This document shows positions 11,469 through 19,945 of a stretch of 24,057 bases of DNA, piece by piece. The position numbers and the translations under genes were made by a program. Every line of letters begins with the position of its first letter. Positions within the stretch are counted from its first letter, which is position 1. The DNA is from a virus: the IMG/VR virus record IMGVR_UViG_3300037882_000300, positions 1 through 24,057 of that record. The stretch is one strand, 5' to 3'. Under the pieces are notes generated by a model, which saw only the letters and a list, made by a program, of their open reading frames with translations, made no database searches and was not told the DNA's origin.

Positions 11469-13001
11469 ATGCAGAAGCTCAAATACTCGCCCGAAGATGA
11501 ACAGATCCTGATGTCCCAGCTCTGGAGTCCCCAGCTTGCTGATGACCCTGAGAGCTTCGTACTGTTCTGTTTCCCGTGGGGCGTGGAGAACACTCCACTG
11601 GCCAAGTTCAAAGGTCCACGGAAGTGGCAACGCGAGATCCTGCGTGAGATCCGTGACCACTTGAAGGCCAACCGTGGTGAGCTCGACATGGACGCGCTGC
11701 GTGCTGCGGTGAGCTCAGGTCGTGGTATTGGTAAGTCTGCGCTGGTGTCGTGGCTGATCCTTTGGATGCTGTCAACCCGTATTGGATCGTCAGTCATCGT
11801 GTCGGCCAACAGCGAGAACCAGTTGCGCACGGTCACATGGGGTGAACTCACCAAGTGGTCCACCATGTCTATCAACAGTCACTGGTGGGAAGTGTCGGCT
11901 ACTAAACTCGTACCTGCCACATGGTTGACCGAGTTGGTCGAGCGTGACTTGAAGAAGGGTACTCGTTACTGGGCCGCTGAGGGTAAGCTGTGGAGTGAAG
12001 AAAACCCCGACTCGTATGCGGGTGTCCACAATCACGATGGCATGATGGTGATCTTTGATGAAGCATCAGGTATTCCCGATGGCATCTGGTCCGTGGCCGC
12101 TGGCTTCTTTACAGAGAAGATCCTAGATCGCTATTGGTTCGCGTTCAGTAACCCACGTCGAAACACAGGCTACTTCTATGAGGCAGTCGAAGGTAGCAAG
12201 CGGGACTTTTGGAAATCGAAGATCATTGACGCACGCACAGTCGAAGGCACTGACCAAGCGGTGTATGACCAGATCATCGCGGAATACGGTGAAGACTCCA
12301 TTCAAGCCCGAGTCGAGGTCTATGGTGAGTTCCCTGCTGCTGGTGAAGATCAGTTCATCTCACCCGTGACCGTGGAGGATGCGTTCAAGCGCGACAAGTA
12401 CAAAGATGCAACAGCGCCTGTCGTTGTTGGCGTTGACCCCGCGCGTGGCGGTATGGACAGCACCGTGATTGTGGTGCGACAGGGTCGTGACATCGTGGCC
12501 ATCAAACGGTTCAAAGGTGACGACACCATGACCACCGTGGGTAACGTGATCGACGCGATTGAAGAATACAAGCCTGCGCTGACCGTGATCGACGAGGGTG
12601 GCTTGGGCTACGGCATCCTTGACAGATTGACTGAGCAGCGGTACAAAGTGCGCGGGGTGAACTTCGGTTGGAAAGCCAAGAACCCCGTGATGTGGCAGAA
12701 CAAGCGTTCCGAGATGTGGGGTGCGATGCGCGACTGGTTAAAGACCGCCGCGATCCCACGGGACCGTCAGTTGAAGGCTGACCTTGTTGGCCCAACACGT
12801 AAGTTCAATTCGTCTGGAGCCATTGTGCTTGAGAGTAAAAAAGAAATGAAGGCCCGTGGTCTGGCATCCCCCGATGCTGCTGATGCACTGGCCGTCACGT
12901 TTGCGTACCCCGTGGCTTCTCGGAGCTACAATGTTAAACAAGCGCCCCGACGAGCCTACGAAGGCGGTGGCGGCGTATCATCATCATGGATGGGAAGTTA
13001 A
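11469..13001 (+). CDS. terL: terminase large subunit (packaging ATPase/nuclease)
   Basis: This is a 510-residue protein. The N-terminal ATPase has Walker A 'SSGRGIGKSA' (82-91), Walker B 'VIFDEA' (194-199) and the coupling segment 'FSNPRRNTG' (226-234). The C-terminal RNase H-like nuclease shows metal-binding Asp323 in 'VGVDPARGGMD', Asp375 in 'VIDEGGLGYG' and Asp469/472 in 'PDAADALAVTFA'. It docks on the portal, pumps DNA into the procapsid and cuts the concatemer. The start at 11469 follows the upstream stop by one base. Length and motif order are complete, so it appears intact. Confidence 0.95.
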   Translation: MQKLKYSPEDEQILMSQLWSPQLADDPESFVLFCFPWGVENTPLAKFKGPRKWQREILREIRDHLKANRGELDMDALRAAVSSGRGIGKSALVSWLILWMLSTRIGSSVIVSANSENQLRTVTWGELTKWSTMSINSHWWEVSATKLVPATWLTELVERDLKKGTRYWAAEGKLWSEENPDSYAGVHNHDGMMVIFDEASGIPDGIWSVAAGFFTEKILDRYWFAFSNPRRNTGYFYEAVEGSKRDFWKSKIIDARTVEGTDQAVYDQIIAEYGEDSIQARVEVYGEFPAAGEDQFISPVTVEDAFKRDKYKDATAPVVVGVDPARGGMDSTVIVVRQGRDIVAIKRFKGDDTMTTVGNVIDAIEEYKPALTVIDEGGLGYGILDRLTEQRYKVRGVNFGWKAKNPVMWQNKRSEMWGAMRDWLKTAAIPRDRQLKADLVGPTRKFNSSGAIVLESKKEMKARGLASPDAADALAVTFAYPVASRSYNVKQAPRRAYEGGGGVSSSWMGS

Positions 13002-13241
13002 ATGAGTCTCAACGCAATGCAGAACTGCTTGATCATCGAACCCGATGTCGAAAAGCATGAGCTGTTTATCATTCCACCAGGCGACAAGTCCGAGACAGGT
13101 ATCGTCCGTGCAGCGGGTCCAGATTGCAAAGAACTCAAAGTTGGCGATCACGTATACTTTGGTGTCGGGCAAGAATTTAAGCACGAAGGCAAGGATTATG
13201 TTGTCATTCGTGAACCCCACGTCTTAGGAGTTTTGGAATGA
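13002..13241 (+). CDS. GroES-like co-chaperonin (Cpn10)
   Basis: This 79-residue protein starts directly after the terminase stop. It has the Cpn10 order: an early strand 'NCLIIEPDVE', a mobile-loop-like segment with a hydrophobic triplet F22-I23-I24 in 'HELFIIPPGDKSETG', then 'GIVRAAGP', 'KELKVGDHVYFGVGQEFKHE' and the terminal 'YVVIREPHVLGVLE' (GroES has 'VKVGDIVIF' and 'LIMSESDILAIVE'). It is shorter than GroES (97 residues) but has both conserved ends. It probably replaces or modifies host GroES to fold virion proteins, as T4 gp31 does. It overlaps the portal start as ATGA. Confidence 0.8.
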   Translation: MSLNAMQNCLIIEPDVEKHELFIIPPGDKSETGIVRAAGPDCKELKVGDHVYFGVGQEFKHEGKDYVVIREPHVLGVLE

Positions 13242-15442
13242 CTGACGTAACAGGAATGGTGGCCGCAGGTAATGTGGCCAACGGCGGTGGTAAGAAGAAC
13301 GGTAGTCAAGACGTTCTAGCACTCGCACGCTCTCGCATGAACATGGCCATTGGCGCACTGTCTGAGTCCCGTGAAAACGAGATCGACGACTTGCGTTTCT
13401 ATGCTGGTTCCCCCGACAACCAGTGGCAATGGCCTGCTGACGTACTGGCCACCCGTGGCGCGGTGCAGGGTCAGACCATCAATTCGCGTCCCTGTTTGAC
13501 CATCAACAAGCTGCCACAGCACGTTCACCAAGTCACAAACGACATGCGTCAGAATCGCCCAGGCGCTAAGGTCATCCCAGTGGACGACAAAGCTGATGTC
13601 AAGGTCGCTGAGATCTTCAACGGCATGATTCGTCATATCGAGTACATCTCTGATGCTGACGTGGCCTACGACACCGCTTGCGAGAACCAAGTTGCCTACG
13701 GTGAAGGTTATTTCCGTCTGTTGACGGACTACTGCAACCCTGATTCTTTCGAGCAAGACATCAAAATTGGGCGTATTCGCAACAGTTTTAGCGTCTACAT
13801 GGACCCTGCGATCCAAGATCCCACAGGTGCTGATGCCAAGTGGTGTTTTGTCACAGAAGACATCGAAAAAGACGAATTTCACCGTTTGTACCCGAATGCA
13901 GCGCCTATTACGACCTTGCAATCACTCGGCATAGGTGACCAAAACCTGACTCAGTGGCTTAACGAGAACACAATCCGTATCGCTGACTACTACTACATCG
14001 ACTACGACACCAAAACTCTCCATTTGTACCCTGGTAACGTGACAGCTTATGATGGTTCGCGTGAAGACAAGGCGTACAAACAGATGTACGGCGCTCCCAA
14101 AAAGACCCGCCGCGTCCAGATCCCAGTGGTCAAGTATTGCAAGATCAACGGTTACGAGATTTTGGAAGAAAACGTGTGGGCTGGTCAGTGGATTCCAGTG
14201 ATTCGTGTGATCGGTAACGAGTTTGAAGTCGATGGTCGCTTGTACGTGTCTGGCTTGGTGCGCAACGCCAAAGATGCCCAGCGTATGTATAACTACTGGG
14301 TGTCTCAAGAAGCCGAGATGCTGGCATTGGCCCCCAAAGCTCCATTCATCGGTTACGGTGGTCAGTTTGAAGGCTACGAAGACAAGTGGAAGACAGCTAA
14401 CACGTCCAATTGGCCGTATTTGGAGGTCAATCCTGACGTTACAGACGGCTCAGGTAACATTCTTCCACTGCCACAACGCGCACAGCCTCCAATGGCCTCT
14501 AGTGGCCTCCTGCAAGCCAAATCGGGCGCTGCTGAGGACATCAAGTCCACCACTGGTCAATACAACGCGTCACTTGGCATGGGTTCCAACGAGCGTTCTG
14601 GCAAGGCTATTTTGGCCCGTCAGAAAGAAGGCGATGTTGGCACTTACCACTACGGTGATAACTTGTCCCGCGCTGTGCGTCACGTTGCTCGTCAATTGGT
14701 TGATTTGATCCCCAAAATCTACGACACAGAACGTATTGCACGCATCATCGGTGAAGATGGTGAGACACAAATGGTCAAGATCAATCCTGAGCAGCAGGAA
14801 CCTGTCAAAGAAATCCGCGATATGGAGAATCCTGACATTGTGATCGAGAAGATCTACAACCCAGGTGTGGGTAAATATGACGTGGTGGCCGCTACAGGTC
14901 CAGGTTACGCAACCAAGCGCCAAGAGGCTTTGGAAGCCATGGCTCAGTTGCTCCAAGGCAACCCTGACCTCTGGAAAGTCGCTGGTGACCTGTTCGTCAA
15001 GAACATGGATTGGCCAGGCGCTCAAGAGATGGCTAAACGATTCGCTAAAACCATTGATCCCAAGATCATGGAAGACAACGACAAATCACCCGCGCTGCAA
15101 GCCGCTGAACAGCAAATGCAAGCCATGGGTCAAGAGATGGAAAACATGCACAGAATGCTCCAAAACGTCAACCAATCGGTTGAAGTGCAAGAGCAAAAGC
15201 GCAAGGATTTTGAAGCTCAGGTCAAGGCATACGATGCTGAAACCAAGCGCATGGCTGCGATGCAAGCAGGTATGTCGGCTGAACAGGTCCAAGATATTGT
15301 GATGGGTACAGTTCACGGCATGATCACATCTGGTGATTTGCTGGCCGAGATGCCTGGTCAAGACCTCGACATTGGTCCAGAAATGATGCCTGAGCAGATG
15401 GAACAACAACCCATGATGCCACCAGAAGGAATGCCACAATGA
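13238..15442 (+). CDS. P22-like portal protein
   Basis: This 734-residue protein is close to the 725 of P22 gp1. The N-terminal third has the P22-portal frame 'ENEIDDLRFYAGSPDNQWQW' (about 46-65), 'SRPCLTINKLPQHVHQVTND' (83-102) and 'MRQNRPGAKVIPVDD'. Later 'ACENQVAYGEGYFRLLTDY' and 'FSVYMDPAIQDPTGADA' follow, and a mid-domain contains 'NERSGKAILARQKEGD'. Residues about 615-690 are a Gln/Met-rich coiled coil, corresponding to the C-terminal barrel. As a dodecamer it forms the vertex for DNA entry, terminase docking and tail attachment. The start overlaps the GroES-like gene as ATGA. Confidence 0.93.
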   Translation: MTDVTGMVAAGNVANGGGKKNGSQDVLALARSRMNMAIGALSESRENEIDDLRFYAGSPDNQWQWPADVLATRGAVQGQTINSRPCLTINKLPQHVHQVTNDMRQNRPGAKVIPVDDKADVKVAEIFNGMIRHIEYISDADVAYDTACENQVAYGEGYFRLLTDYCNPDSFEQDIKIGRIRNSFSVYMDPAIQDPTGADAKWCFVTEDIEKDEFHRLYPNAAPITTLQSLGIGDQNLTQWLNENTIRIADYYYIDYDTKTLHLYPGNVTAYDGSREDKAYKQMYGAPKKTRRVQIPVVKYCKINGYEILEENVWAGQWIPVIRVIGNEFEVDGRLYVSGLVRNAKDAQRMYNYWVSQEAEMLALAPKAPFIGYGGQFEGYEDKWKTANTSNWPYLEVNPDVTDGSGNILPLPQRAQPPMASSGLLQAKSGAAEDIKSTTGQYNASLGMGSNERSGKAILARQKEGDVGTYHYGDNLSRAVRHVARQLVDLIPKIYDTERIARIIGEDGETQMVKINPEQQEPVKEIRDMENPDIVIEKIYNPGVGKYDVVAATGPGYATKRQEALEAMAQLLQGNPDLWKVAGDLFVKNMDWPGAQEMAKRFAKTIDPKIMEDNDKSPALQAAEQQMQAMGQEMENMHRMLQNVNQSVEVQEQKRKDFEAQVKAYDAETKRMAAMQAGMSAEQVQDIVMGTVHGMITSGDLLAEMPGQDLDIGPEMMPEQMEQQPMMPPEGMPQ

Positions 15443-15801
15443 ACGCTTCACAATTCGTAGGTCAACTGTTCTTGGGTCGCAACGTGGCCCATTCAGTTCA
15501 CCTCAACACTCGCAGCTACAGCAAACACAAGGCGCTGGGTCACTTCTATGAAGATGTGATCGAGTTGGCCGACAAGTTTGCCGAAGCCTATCAAGGCCGT
15601 CATGGTCTAATCGGCCCAATCGCTATCCCAGCATCGAAGAAAACCACCAATATCGTTGAGTTCCTGCAAGGACAGCTTGATGAAATTGAAAAAGGTCGCT
15701 ACGATGTATGTGAGAAAACAGACACACCGATCCAAAACATCATTGATGAAATCGTCGGCTTGTACTTGTCCACAATCTACAAACTTCGCTTTTTAGCATA
15801 A
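15439..15801 (+). CDS. DUF5856-like helical protein
   Basis: This 120-residue protein begins 'MNASQFVGQLFLGRNVAHSV' with 'HLNTRSYSKHKALGHFYEDV' and 'ADKFAEAYQGRHGLIGP'. These segments match what I recall of DUF5856, a family seen in many environmental phages. The predicted fold is a four-helix bundle with several His residues in the first two helices, somewhat ferritin/Dps-like. No function is proven. The ATG overlaps the portal stop (ATGA), so it is co-translated with head proteins. Confidence 0.7.
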   Translation: MNASQFVGQLFLGRNVAHSVHLNTRSYSKHKALGHFYEDVIELADKFAEAYQGRHGLIGPIAIPASKKTTNIVEFLQGQLDEIEKGRYDVCEKTDTPIQNIIDEIVGLYLSTIYKLRFLA

Positions 15802-15809
15802 GGAAAATC

Positions 15810-16076
15810 ATGGCTTATTACAAACAAGGTAGTGCAGACGACCAAGTAAAAATTGGTGGCGGTAAGTTCTACGGCATCTTTATTTCCAGCACAACCAGTG
15901 GCACGTTTGCCCTGTACGACAGCGCAACAGCAAGCACCAGCGATCCAAAAATCGTGAACACTGTGACTGTCACTGCTGGTACACAATATGTCAGCTTTCC
16001 ACAAGGTTTGTGGTTTAGCAAAGGTTTGTATATTGATGTGGCCAACACCATTCAATACACAATTTGTTACGAGTAA
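15810..16076 (+). CDS. small beta-rich virion protein (88 aa)
   Basis: TAAGGA precedes the ATG. The sequence is entirely short strands: 'KIGGGKFYGIFISSTTSGTF', 'ALYDSATASTSD', 'TVTVTAGTQYVSFPQGLWFS' and 'GLYIDVANTIQYTICYE'. This jelly-roll-like pattern with Gly/Thr/Ser is common in small phage decoration or head-associated proteins. It has one Cys near the end and no signal peptide. The location between portal and scaffold supports a structural role, but I cannot name it. Confidence 0.7.
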   Translation: MAYYKQGSADDQVKIGGGKFYGIFISSTTSGTFALYDSATASTSDPKIVNTVTVTAGTQYVSFPQGLWFSKGLYIDVANTIQYTICYE

Positions 16077-16127
16077 TATTTGCTCACAACCGTACTGGCG
16101 CGGCACACCAGGGAATCTTAGGATTCA

Positions 16128-16913
16128 ATGAAAATGACTGATGAAGTCCAAGCAGTAGTAGCGGAAGTTGCACCCGCGCCAGAACTGGAAGCCACAGCAG
16201 CTCCAGCCTCTGATGCCCCAACGCTGGAAGTACCTGCGGAAGCAGCCAAGACCTTCACACAAGAAGAACTTGATGCGGCCATTGGTAAACGCCTTGCACG
16301 AGAGCAACGTAAATGGGAACGAGAACAAGCACAGAAACGAGTGGAAGCACCCGTTACTGCACCAGTAGCTCTCCCGCCTGTTGACCAATTCGAGTCTCCA
16401 CAAGCCTATGCGGAAGCACTGGCCGAACAGAAGGCTCACGAGTTGATCAGCAAGAGGGAACAAGCGAAAGCGCAAGCTGAGGTTCTTGAGAACTATCACG
16501 ACAAGGAAGAACAAGCTCGGGACAAGTACGACGACTTTGAACAAGTTGCCTACAACCCCAACTTGCGAATCACTGATGTGATGGCTCAAACGATTCAATC
16601 TTCGGACATTGGTCCCGATGTAGCTTACTACCTCGGTGCAAATCCCAAAGAAGCAGATCGCATTGCCCGTTTGTCACCTTTCATGCAAGCAAAAGAGATC
16701 GGTGTGATCGAGGCCAAGTTGGTTAATAATCCACCTGTCAAAAAGACAACGTCTGCACCTGCACCAATTTCACCTGTAAGCGCACGAAGCACTGGTTCTC
16801 CAGCTTATGACACTACTGATCCACGGTCTACCAAGACCATGAGTGCATCAGAGTGGATTGAGGCCGAACGCGCCCGTCAGATGAAACGACTGCAATCGCA
16901 GGCAACTCGCTAA
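16128..16913 (+). CDS. scaffolding protein
   Basis: This is a 261-residue protein. Residues 1-40 are acidic and Ala/Pro-rich. Residues 42-70 form a helix 'TQEELDAAIGKRLAREQRKW', and 85-150 a long charged helical region ('SPQAYAEALAEQKAHELISK', 'REQAKAQAEVLENYHDKEEQ'). After a Pro/Ser linker the C-terminus is basic ('WIEAERARQMKRLQSQATR'). High helix content, low complexity and position just before the coat gene mark it as the scaffold that guides procapsid assembly and then exits. AGGA lies five bases before the start. In P22 the basic C-terminal end binds coat, and the same is likely here. Confidence 0.85.
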   Translation: MKMTDEVQAVVAEVAPAPELEATAAPASDAPTLEVPAEAAKTFTQEELDAAIGKRLAREQRKWEREQAQKRVEAPVTAPVALPPVDQFESPQAYAEALAEQKAHELISKREQAKAQAEVLENYHDKEEQARDKYDDFEQVAYNPNLRITDVMAQTIQSSDIGPDVAYYLGANPKEADRIARLSPFMQAKEIGVIEAKLVNNPPVKKTTSAPAPISPVSARSTGSPAYDTTDPRSTKTMSASEWIEAERARQMKRLQSQATR

Positions 16914-16934
16914 CTTTCTTCAAGGACTTTTTAA

Positions 16935-18143
16935 ATGTCAAACAGCATCTTAACCATTGACATGATCACCCGCAAATCGCTGGAGATCTTGGAAAACAAC
17001 CTCGTGTTGACACGTAACGTGAACCGCCAGTACGACGACAGCTTCGCTGTTGAAGGCGCAAAAATCGGTTCTACACTGCGTATTCGCTTGCCCGACCGCG
17101 CTTTGGTCACTGACGGTGCAGCCTTGCAAGTGCAAGACGACAACGAACAGTACACCACTTTGACTGTCAACAACCAAAAGCACATCGGTGTCAACTTCAC
17201 ATCTGCTGAATTGACCATGCAATTGGACGACTTCGCAGAGCGCGTGTTGAAACCACGTATCAGCCAATTGGCATCGTCTATCGACGCTGACGTGGCTAAC
17301 GCATACAAAGGCATCGGCAACTCAGTCGGCACTCCTGGTACTACTCCTGCTACTTCTTTGGTCTTGTTGCAAGCTCAACAAAAACTGAACGAAAACGCAG
17401 CGACTATGTCTCCACGTTACGCTACCGTGAACCCTGCTGCTAACGCTGGCTTGGTTGAAGGCTTGAAAGGTCTGTTCAACCCAACAGACACTATCAGCAA
17501 GCAATTCAAGAACGGCATGATGGGCACTGGCGTGTTGGGCTTTGACGAGATCAACATGTCTCAATCTATCAAGCAGTTCACAACTGGCTCTCGTGGTGCT
17601 ACTGGCGCTACTACTTCTGCTGCAGTGACTAGCGAAGGTGCAACCACCATCGCTATCACTGGTGGTGGTAACGCTGGTACTGTCAAGATCGGTGACGTGT
17701 TCACTGTGGCCGACTGCTACGCTGTCAACCCACAAACTCGTGAATCCACTGGTTCTTTGTTCCAGTTCGTCGCTACTGCTGACGTGACATTGGGTTCAAG
17801 TGGCGAAGGTAACATCACTGTTGCCCCAATCTACTCTGCAACTAACGCTTTGGCTACCGTGAACAGCTTGCCTGCCACTGGTAAGGCCATCGTGTTCGTG
17901 GGTGCAGCATCTACTCAGTACGCTCAAAACTTGGTGTACCACAAAGATGCGATCACCTTCGCTACTGCCGACTTGCTGTTGCCACAAGGTGTGGACATGG
18001 CCAGCCGTGCTGTTCACAACGGCATCAGCTTGCGCGTGGTTCGCCAGTACGACATCAACAACGACCGTATGCCTTGCCGTATCGACGTGTTGTATGGCTA
18101 CAGCACCATCCGTCCACAAATGGGCGTTCGCATGTGGGGCTAA
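16935..18143 (+). CDS. P22-like major capsid (coat) protein
   Basis: This 402-residue protein has the P22-coat (gp5-like) frame. It begins 'SNSILTIDMITRKSLEILEN', then 'RQYDDSFAVEGAKIGSTLRI', 'RLPDRALVTDGAALQVQD', and 'NAYKGIGNSVGTPGT'. An inserted domain about residues 215-335 ('TSEGATTIAITGGGNAGTVK' to 'IGDVFTVADCYAVNPQTRES') corresponds to the P22 I-domain. The C-terminus is 'RVVRQYDINNDRMPCRIDVL', then 'YGYSTIRPQMGVRMWG'. It forms the HK97-fold shell. CAAGGA precedes the start. Codon use differs from the primase and terminase genes: Leu is mostly TTG, with frequent ACT and TCT, as expected of a very highly expressed gene. Confidence 0.93.
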   Translation: MSNSILTIDMITRKSLEILENNLVLTRNVNRQYDDSFAVEGAKIGSTLRIRLPDRALVTDGAALQVQDDNEQYTTLTVNNQKHIGVNFTSAELTMQLDDFAERVLKPRISQLASSIDADVANAYKGIGNSVGTPGTTPATSLVLLQAQQKLNENAATMSPRYATVNPAANAGLVEGLKGLFNPTDTISKQFKNGMMGTGVLGFDEINMSQSIKQFTTGSRGATGATTSAAVTSEGATTIAITGGGNAGTVKIGDVFTVADCYAVNPQTRESTGSLFQFVATADVTLGSSGEGNITVAPIYSATNALATVNSLPATGKAIVFVGAASTQYAQNLVYHKDAITFATADLLLPQGVDMASRAVHNGISLRVVRQYDINNDRMPCRIDVLYGYSTIRPQMGVRMWG

Positions 18144-18145
18144 AC

Positions 18146-18176
18146 TGAAATGGGGCTTCGGCCCCTTTCATTGTTT
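18146..18176 (+). terminator. UUCG-loop terminator after coat gene
   Basis: GGGGC-TTCG-GCCCC (18152-18165) is extended by TGAAA/TTTCA with one unpaired T, and T-rich sequence follows. It begins two bases after the coat stop. It may only partially terminate, lowering expression of downstream genes relative to coat. Confidence 0.75.
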
Positions 18177-18202
18177 TCAAATCTTTTTTAAGGAAATTTA
18201 TC

Positions 18203-18613
18203 ATGGCACTTCCAAACGGCGCAGGCGGTTACCAAGTTGGTGACGGCAACCTGAACGAACTCGTAATCGGCTACATGGGCGCTCCCGCCACAGCCACTTC
18301 TACAGCAACTCTGACTGTTGCTCAAGCTACCGCTGGTATCTTGCTCGGCTCTCCTGGTTCTAGCGCAGCTAGCTACACTTTGCCCACCGTGGCATCGTTG
18401 GAAGCAGTTGTGTCTAGCGCCAAAGTTGGTAGCACCTTTGACCTGTCTGTCATCAACGTTGACGGTTCTGGTTCAGGTGTGATCACTTTGGTGGCTGGTA
18501 CAGGTTGGACCTTGGTTGGTCTGGCTACTGTGGCAGCTACTGCTGGTACAGCCCAATCATTCCGCGCCCGTAAAACAGGTGACGGTACTTGGTCTTTGTA
18601 TCGCATTGCCTAA
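18203..18613 (+). CDS. head decoration or fibre-type protein
   Basis: This is a 136-residue protein with AAGGAAAT before its start. It begins 'MALPNGAGGYQVGDGNLNEL'. The rest is beta-rich and Gly/Thr/Ser/Ala-rich, ending in 'SGVITLVAGTGWTLVGLATV' and 'TAQSFRARKTGDGTWSLYRI'. This C-terminal frame (V-I-T-L ... F-R-x-R-K-T-G ... W-x-L-Y-R) recurs in decoration and head-fibre proteins of several phages. It is set apart by a hairpin terminator on each side, so its expression is separated from its neighbours. The exact role on the capsid is inferred. Confidence 0.75.
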   Translation: MALPNGAGGYQVGDGNLNELVIGYMGAPATATSTATLTVAQATAGILLGSPGSSAASYTLPTVASLEAVVSSAKVGSTFDLSVINVDGSGSGVITLVAGTGWTLVGLATVAATAGTAQSFRARKTGDGTWSLYRIA

Positions 18614-18617
18614 GTCT

Positions 18618-18643
18618 AAATGGGGGCTTCGGCCCCCATTTTT
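18618..18643 (+). terminator. UUCG-loop terminator after decoration gene
   Basis: AAATGGGGGC (18618-18627) and GCCCCCATTT (18632-18641) form a perfect 10-bp stem around TTCG, followed by T's. The T tract runs straight into the AAAGGA ribosome site of the next gene, so readthrough must supply downstream expression or another promoter exists. Confidence 0.85.
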
Positions 18644-18654
18644 AAAGGAACATC

Positions 18655-18975
18655 ATGGCAAACTCTAAACCTGTCGGAATTGCGTTTGAAGACCCAATGC
18701 TTGACGGCGCGACGATTGGTAGTTCTGGTGGTACTGCTGGTTTTTTTGGCACATCTCCAGTAACAAAAGCCACAGCGTTGACAACAAAATTAACGCAACT
18801 TAACGCTAAACTGCCTGTGTCGGCAGATTATGTGATTGCGGATCTTACGCAAACATTACCATTTGGTTTTGTGTCTGCTAACGAAGGTCAAACCGTATTA
18901 ACGGTCATCATTAACTTGCAAAAACGTGTAGATGAACTTGAAACTCGTTTGCAAAATTACGGACTATTGGGATAA
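18655..18975 (+). CDS. minor virion protein with C-terminal coil (106 aa)
   Basis: AAAGGA precedes the start. The N-terminal half ('GIAFEDPMLDGATIGSSGGT') and 'GFFGTSPVTKATALTTKLTQ' recur in small phage structural or fibre-base proteins. The end ('TVLTVIINLQKRVDELETRL', residues about 80-101) is a heptad coiled coil that likely trimerises. The layout suggests a short fibre or head-attached spike. The family name is uncertain. Confidence 0.75.
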   Translation: MANSKPVGIAFEDPMLDGATIGSSGGTAGFFGTSPVTKATALTTKLTQLNAKLPVSADYVIADLTQTLPFGFVSANEGQTVLTVIINLQKRVDELETRLQNYGLLG

Positions 18976-18977
18976 AT

Positions 18978-19226
18978 ATGGCAGTTATTTACATGAAACA
19001 TGAGATCCATGGTGCGAAAGTTGCAACCATGGAAGCAGAAGCAGTCGCAGACGAGAAAAACGGCTGGGTGCGATATACTCACGACACGCCCTCCGAAGTA
19101 GTGGAAGAAGCGGCTCCTAAAAAGGAAGTGAAACCACGCGCCCGTAAGGTCGCTGAACCAGAACAACCCGCAGCCGACAAAGTGCCTAACTTTTTAGCAC
19201 CCGCTGCCGAATCCGCAGGAGCTTAA
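18978..19226 (+). CDS. small phage head protein (82 aa)
   Basis: The start follows the preceding stop by two bases. It begins 'MAVIYMKHEIHGAKVATMEA' and 'EAVADEKNGWVRYTHDTP', a frame common in phage head operons, where the conserved part ends near 'GWxRYTPDTP'. From residue 40 it is a charged Ala/Pro/Glu/Lys tail ('EEAAPKKEVKPRARKVAEPE') and is probably disordered. The known relatives have no proven role; head completion is a common guess. Confidence 0.75.
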   Translation: MAVIYMKHEIHGAKVATMEAEAVADEKNGWVRYTHDTPSEVVEEAAPKKEVKPRARKVAEPEQPAADKVPNFLAPAAESAGA

Positions 19227-19228
19227 TC

Positions 19229-19945
19229 ATGACGACATACACCGCTGGCGATCAAATCAATCGTGCGTTGCGATTGCTCGGTGTGTTGGCTGAGGGTGAG
19301 ACACCTTCGGCTGCTATGTCGCAAGACGGTCTGATGTCTTTAAATCAGATGATCGACTCGTGGAACACTGAACGACTATCAGTGTTCTGCACTCAGGACC
19401 AAGTGTTCACTTGGCCTGCTGGTGAGTACATCCAAACACTCGGCCCGTCAGGTGACTTTGTGGGTAATCGCCCCGTGTTATTTGATGATGCCACTTATTT
19501 CCGTGATCCTGGTACGAACGTGTCGTTCGGTATCAAGTTCATTAACCAGCAACAGTATGACGGTATTGCAGTAAAGACTGTGACATCGACATACCCTCAA
19601 GTGATCTTTGTGAACATGGGATTCCCTGATGTCACAATGAGCATTTACCCACGTCCCACTCGGGATTTGGAGTGGCACTTTGTGTCCGTGCAAGAGCTGG
19701 ATCAGCCAGCCACATTGGTTACAGAGCTGCATTTCCCGCCAGGCTACATGCGTGCCTTTGCCTACAACTTGGCAATGGAGATGGCCCCTGAATATGGTAT
19801 TGAACCAACTCAGCAAGTCACTCGAATTGCTATGACCTCCAAGCGCAACTTAAAACGCATCAACAACCCTGACGATGTGATGTCGATGCCTTATGCAATT
19901 GTGGCCACCCGTCAACGCTACAACATCTACGCTGGTAACTACTGA
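19229..19945 (+). CDS. P22 gp4-like tail accessory/adaptor protein
   Basis: This 238-residue protein is longer than P22 gp4 (166). It begins 'MTTYTAGDQINRALRLLGVL' with 'MSLNQMIDSWNTERLSVFC' and 'FTWPAGEYIQTLGPSGDF'. Later segments are 'MGFPDVTMSIYPRPTRDLEW' and 'HFPPGYMRAFAYNLAMEMAP'. These mark the gp4-type head-tail adaptor that binds beneath the portal after packaging, sealing DNA and providing the gp10 platform. GCAGGA precedes the start. It ends one base into the next gene (TGATG), the same order as in P22. Confidence 0.85.
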   Translation: MTTYTAGDQINRALRLLGVLAEGETPSAAMSQDGLMSLNQMIDSWNTERLSVFCTQDQVFTWPAGEYIQTLGPSGDFVGNRPVLFDDATYFRDPGTNVSFGIKFINQQQYDGIAVKTVTSTYPQVIFVNMGFPDVTMSIYPRPTRDLEWHFVSVQELDQPATLVTELHFPPGYMRAFAYNLAMEMAPEYGIEPTQQVTRIAMTSKRNLKRINNPDDVMSMPYAIVATRQRYNIYAGNY

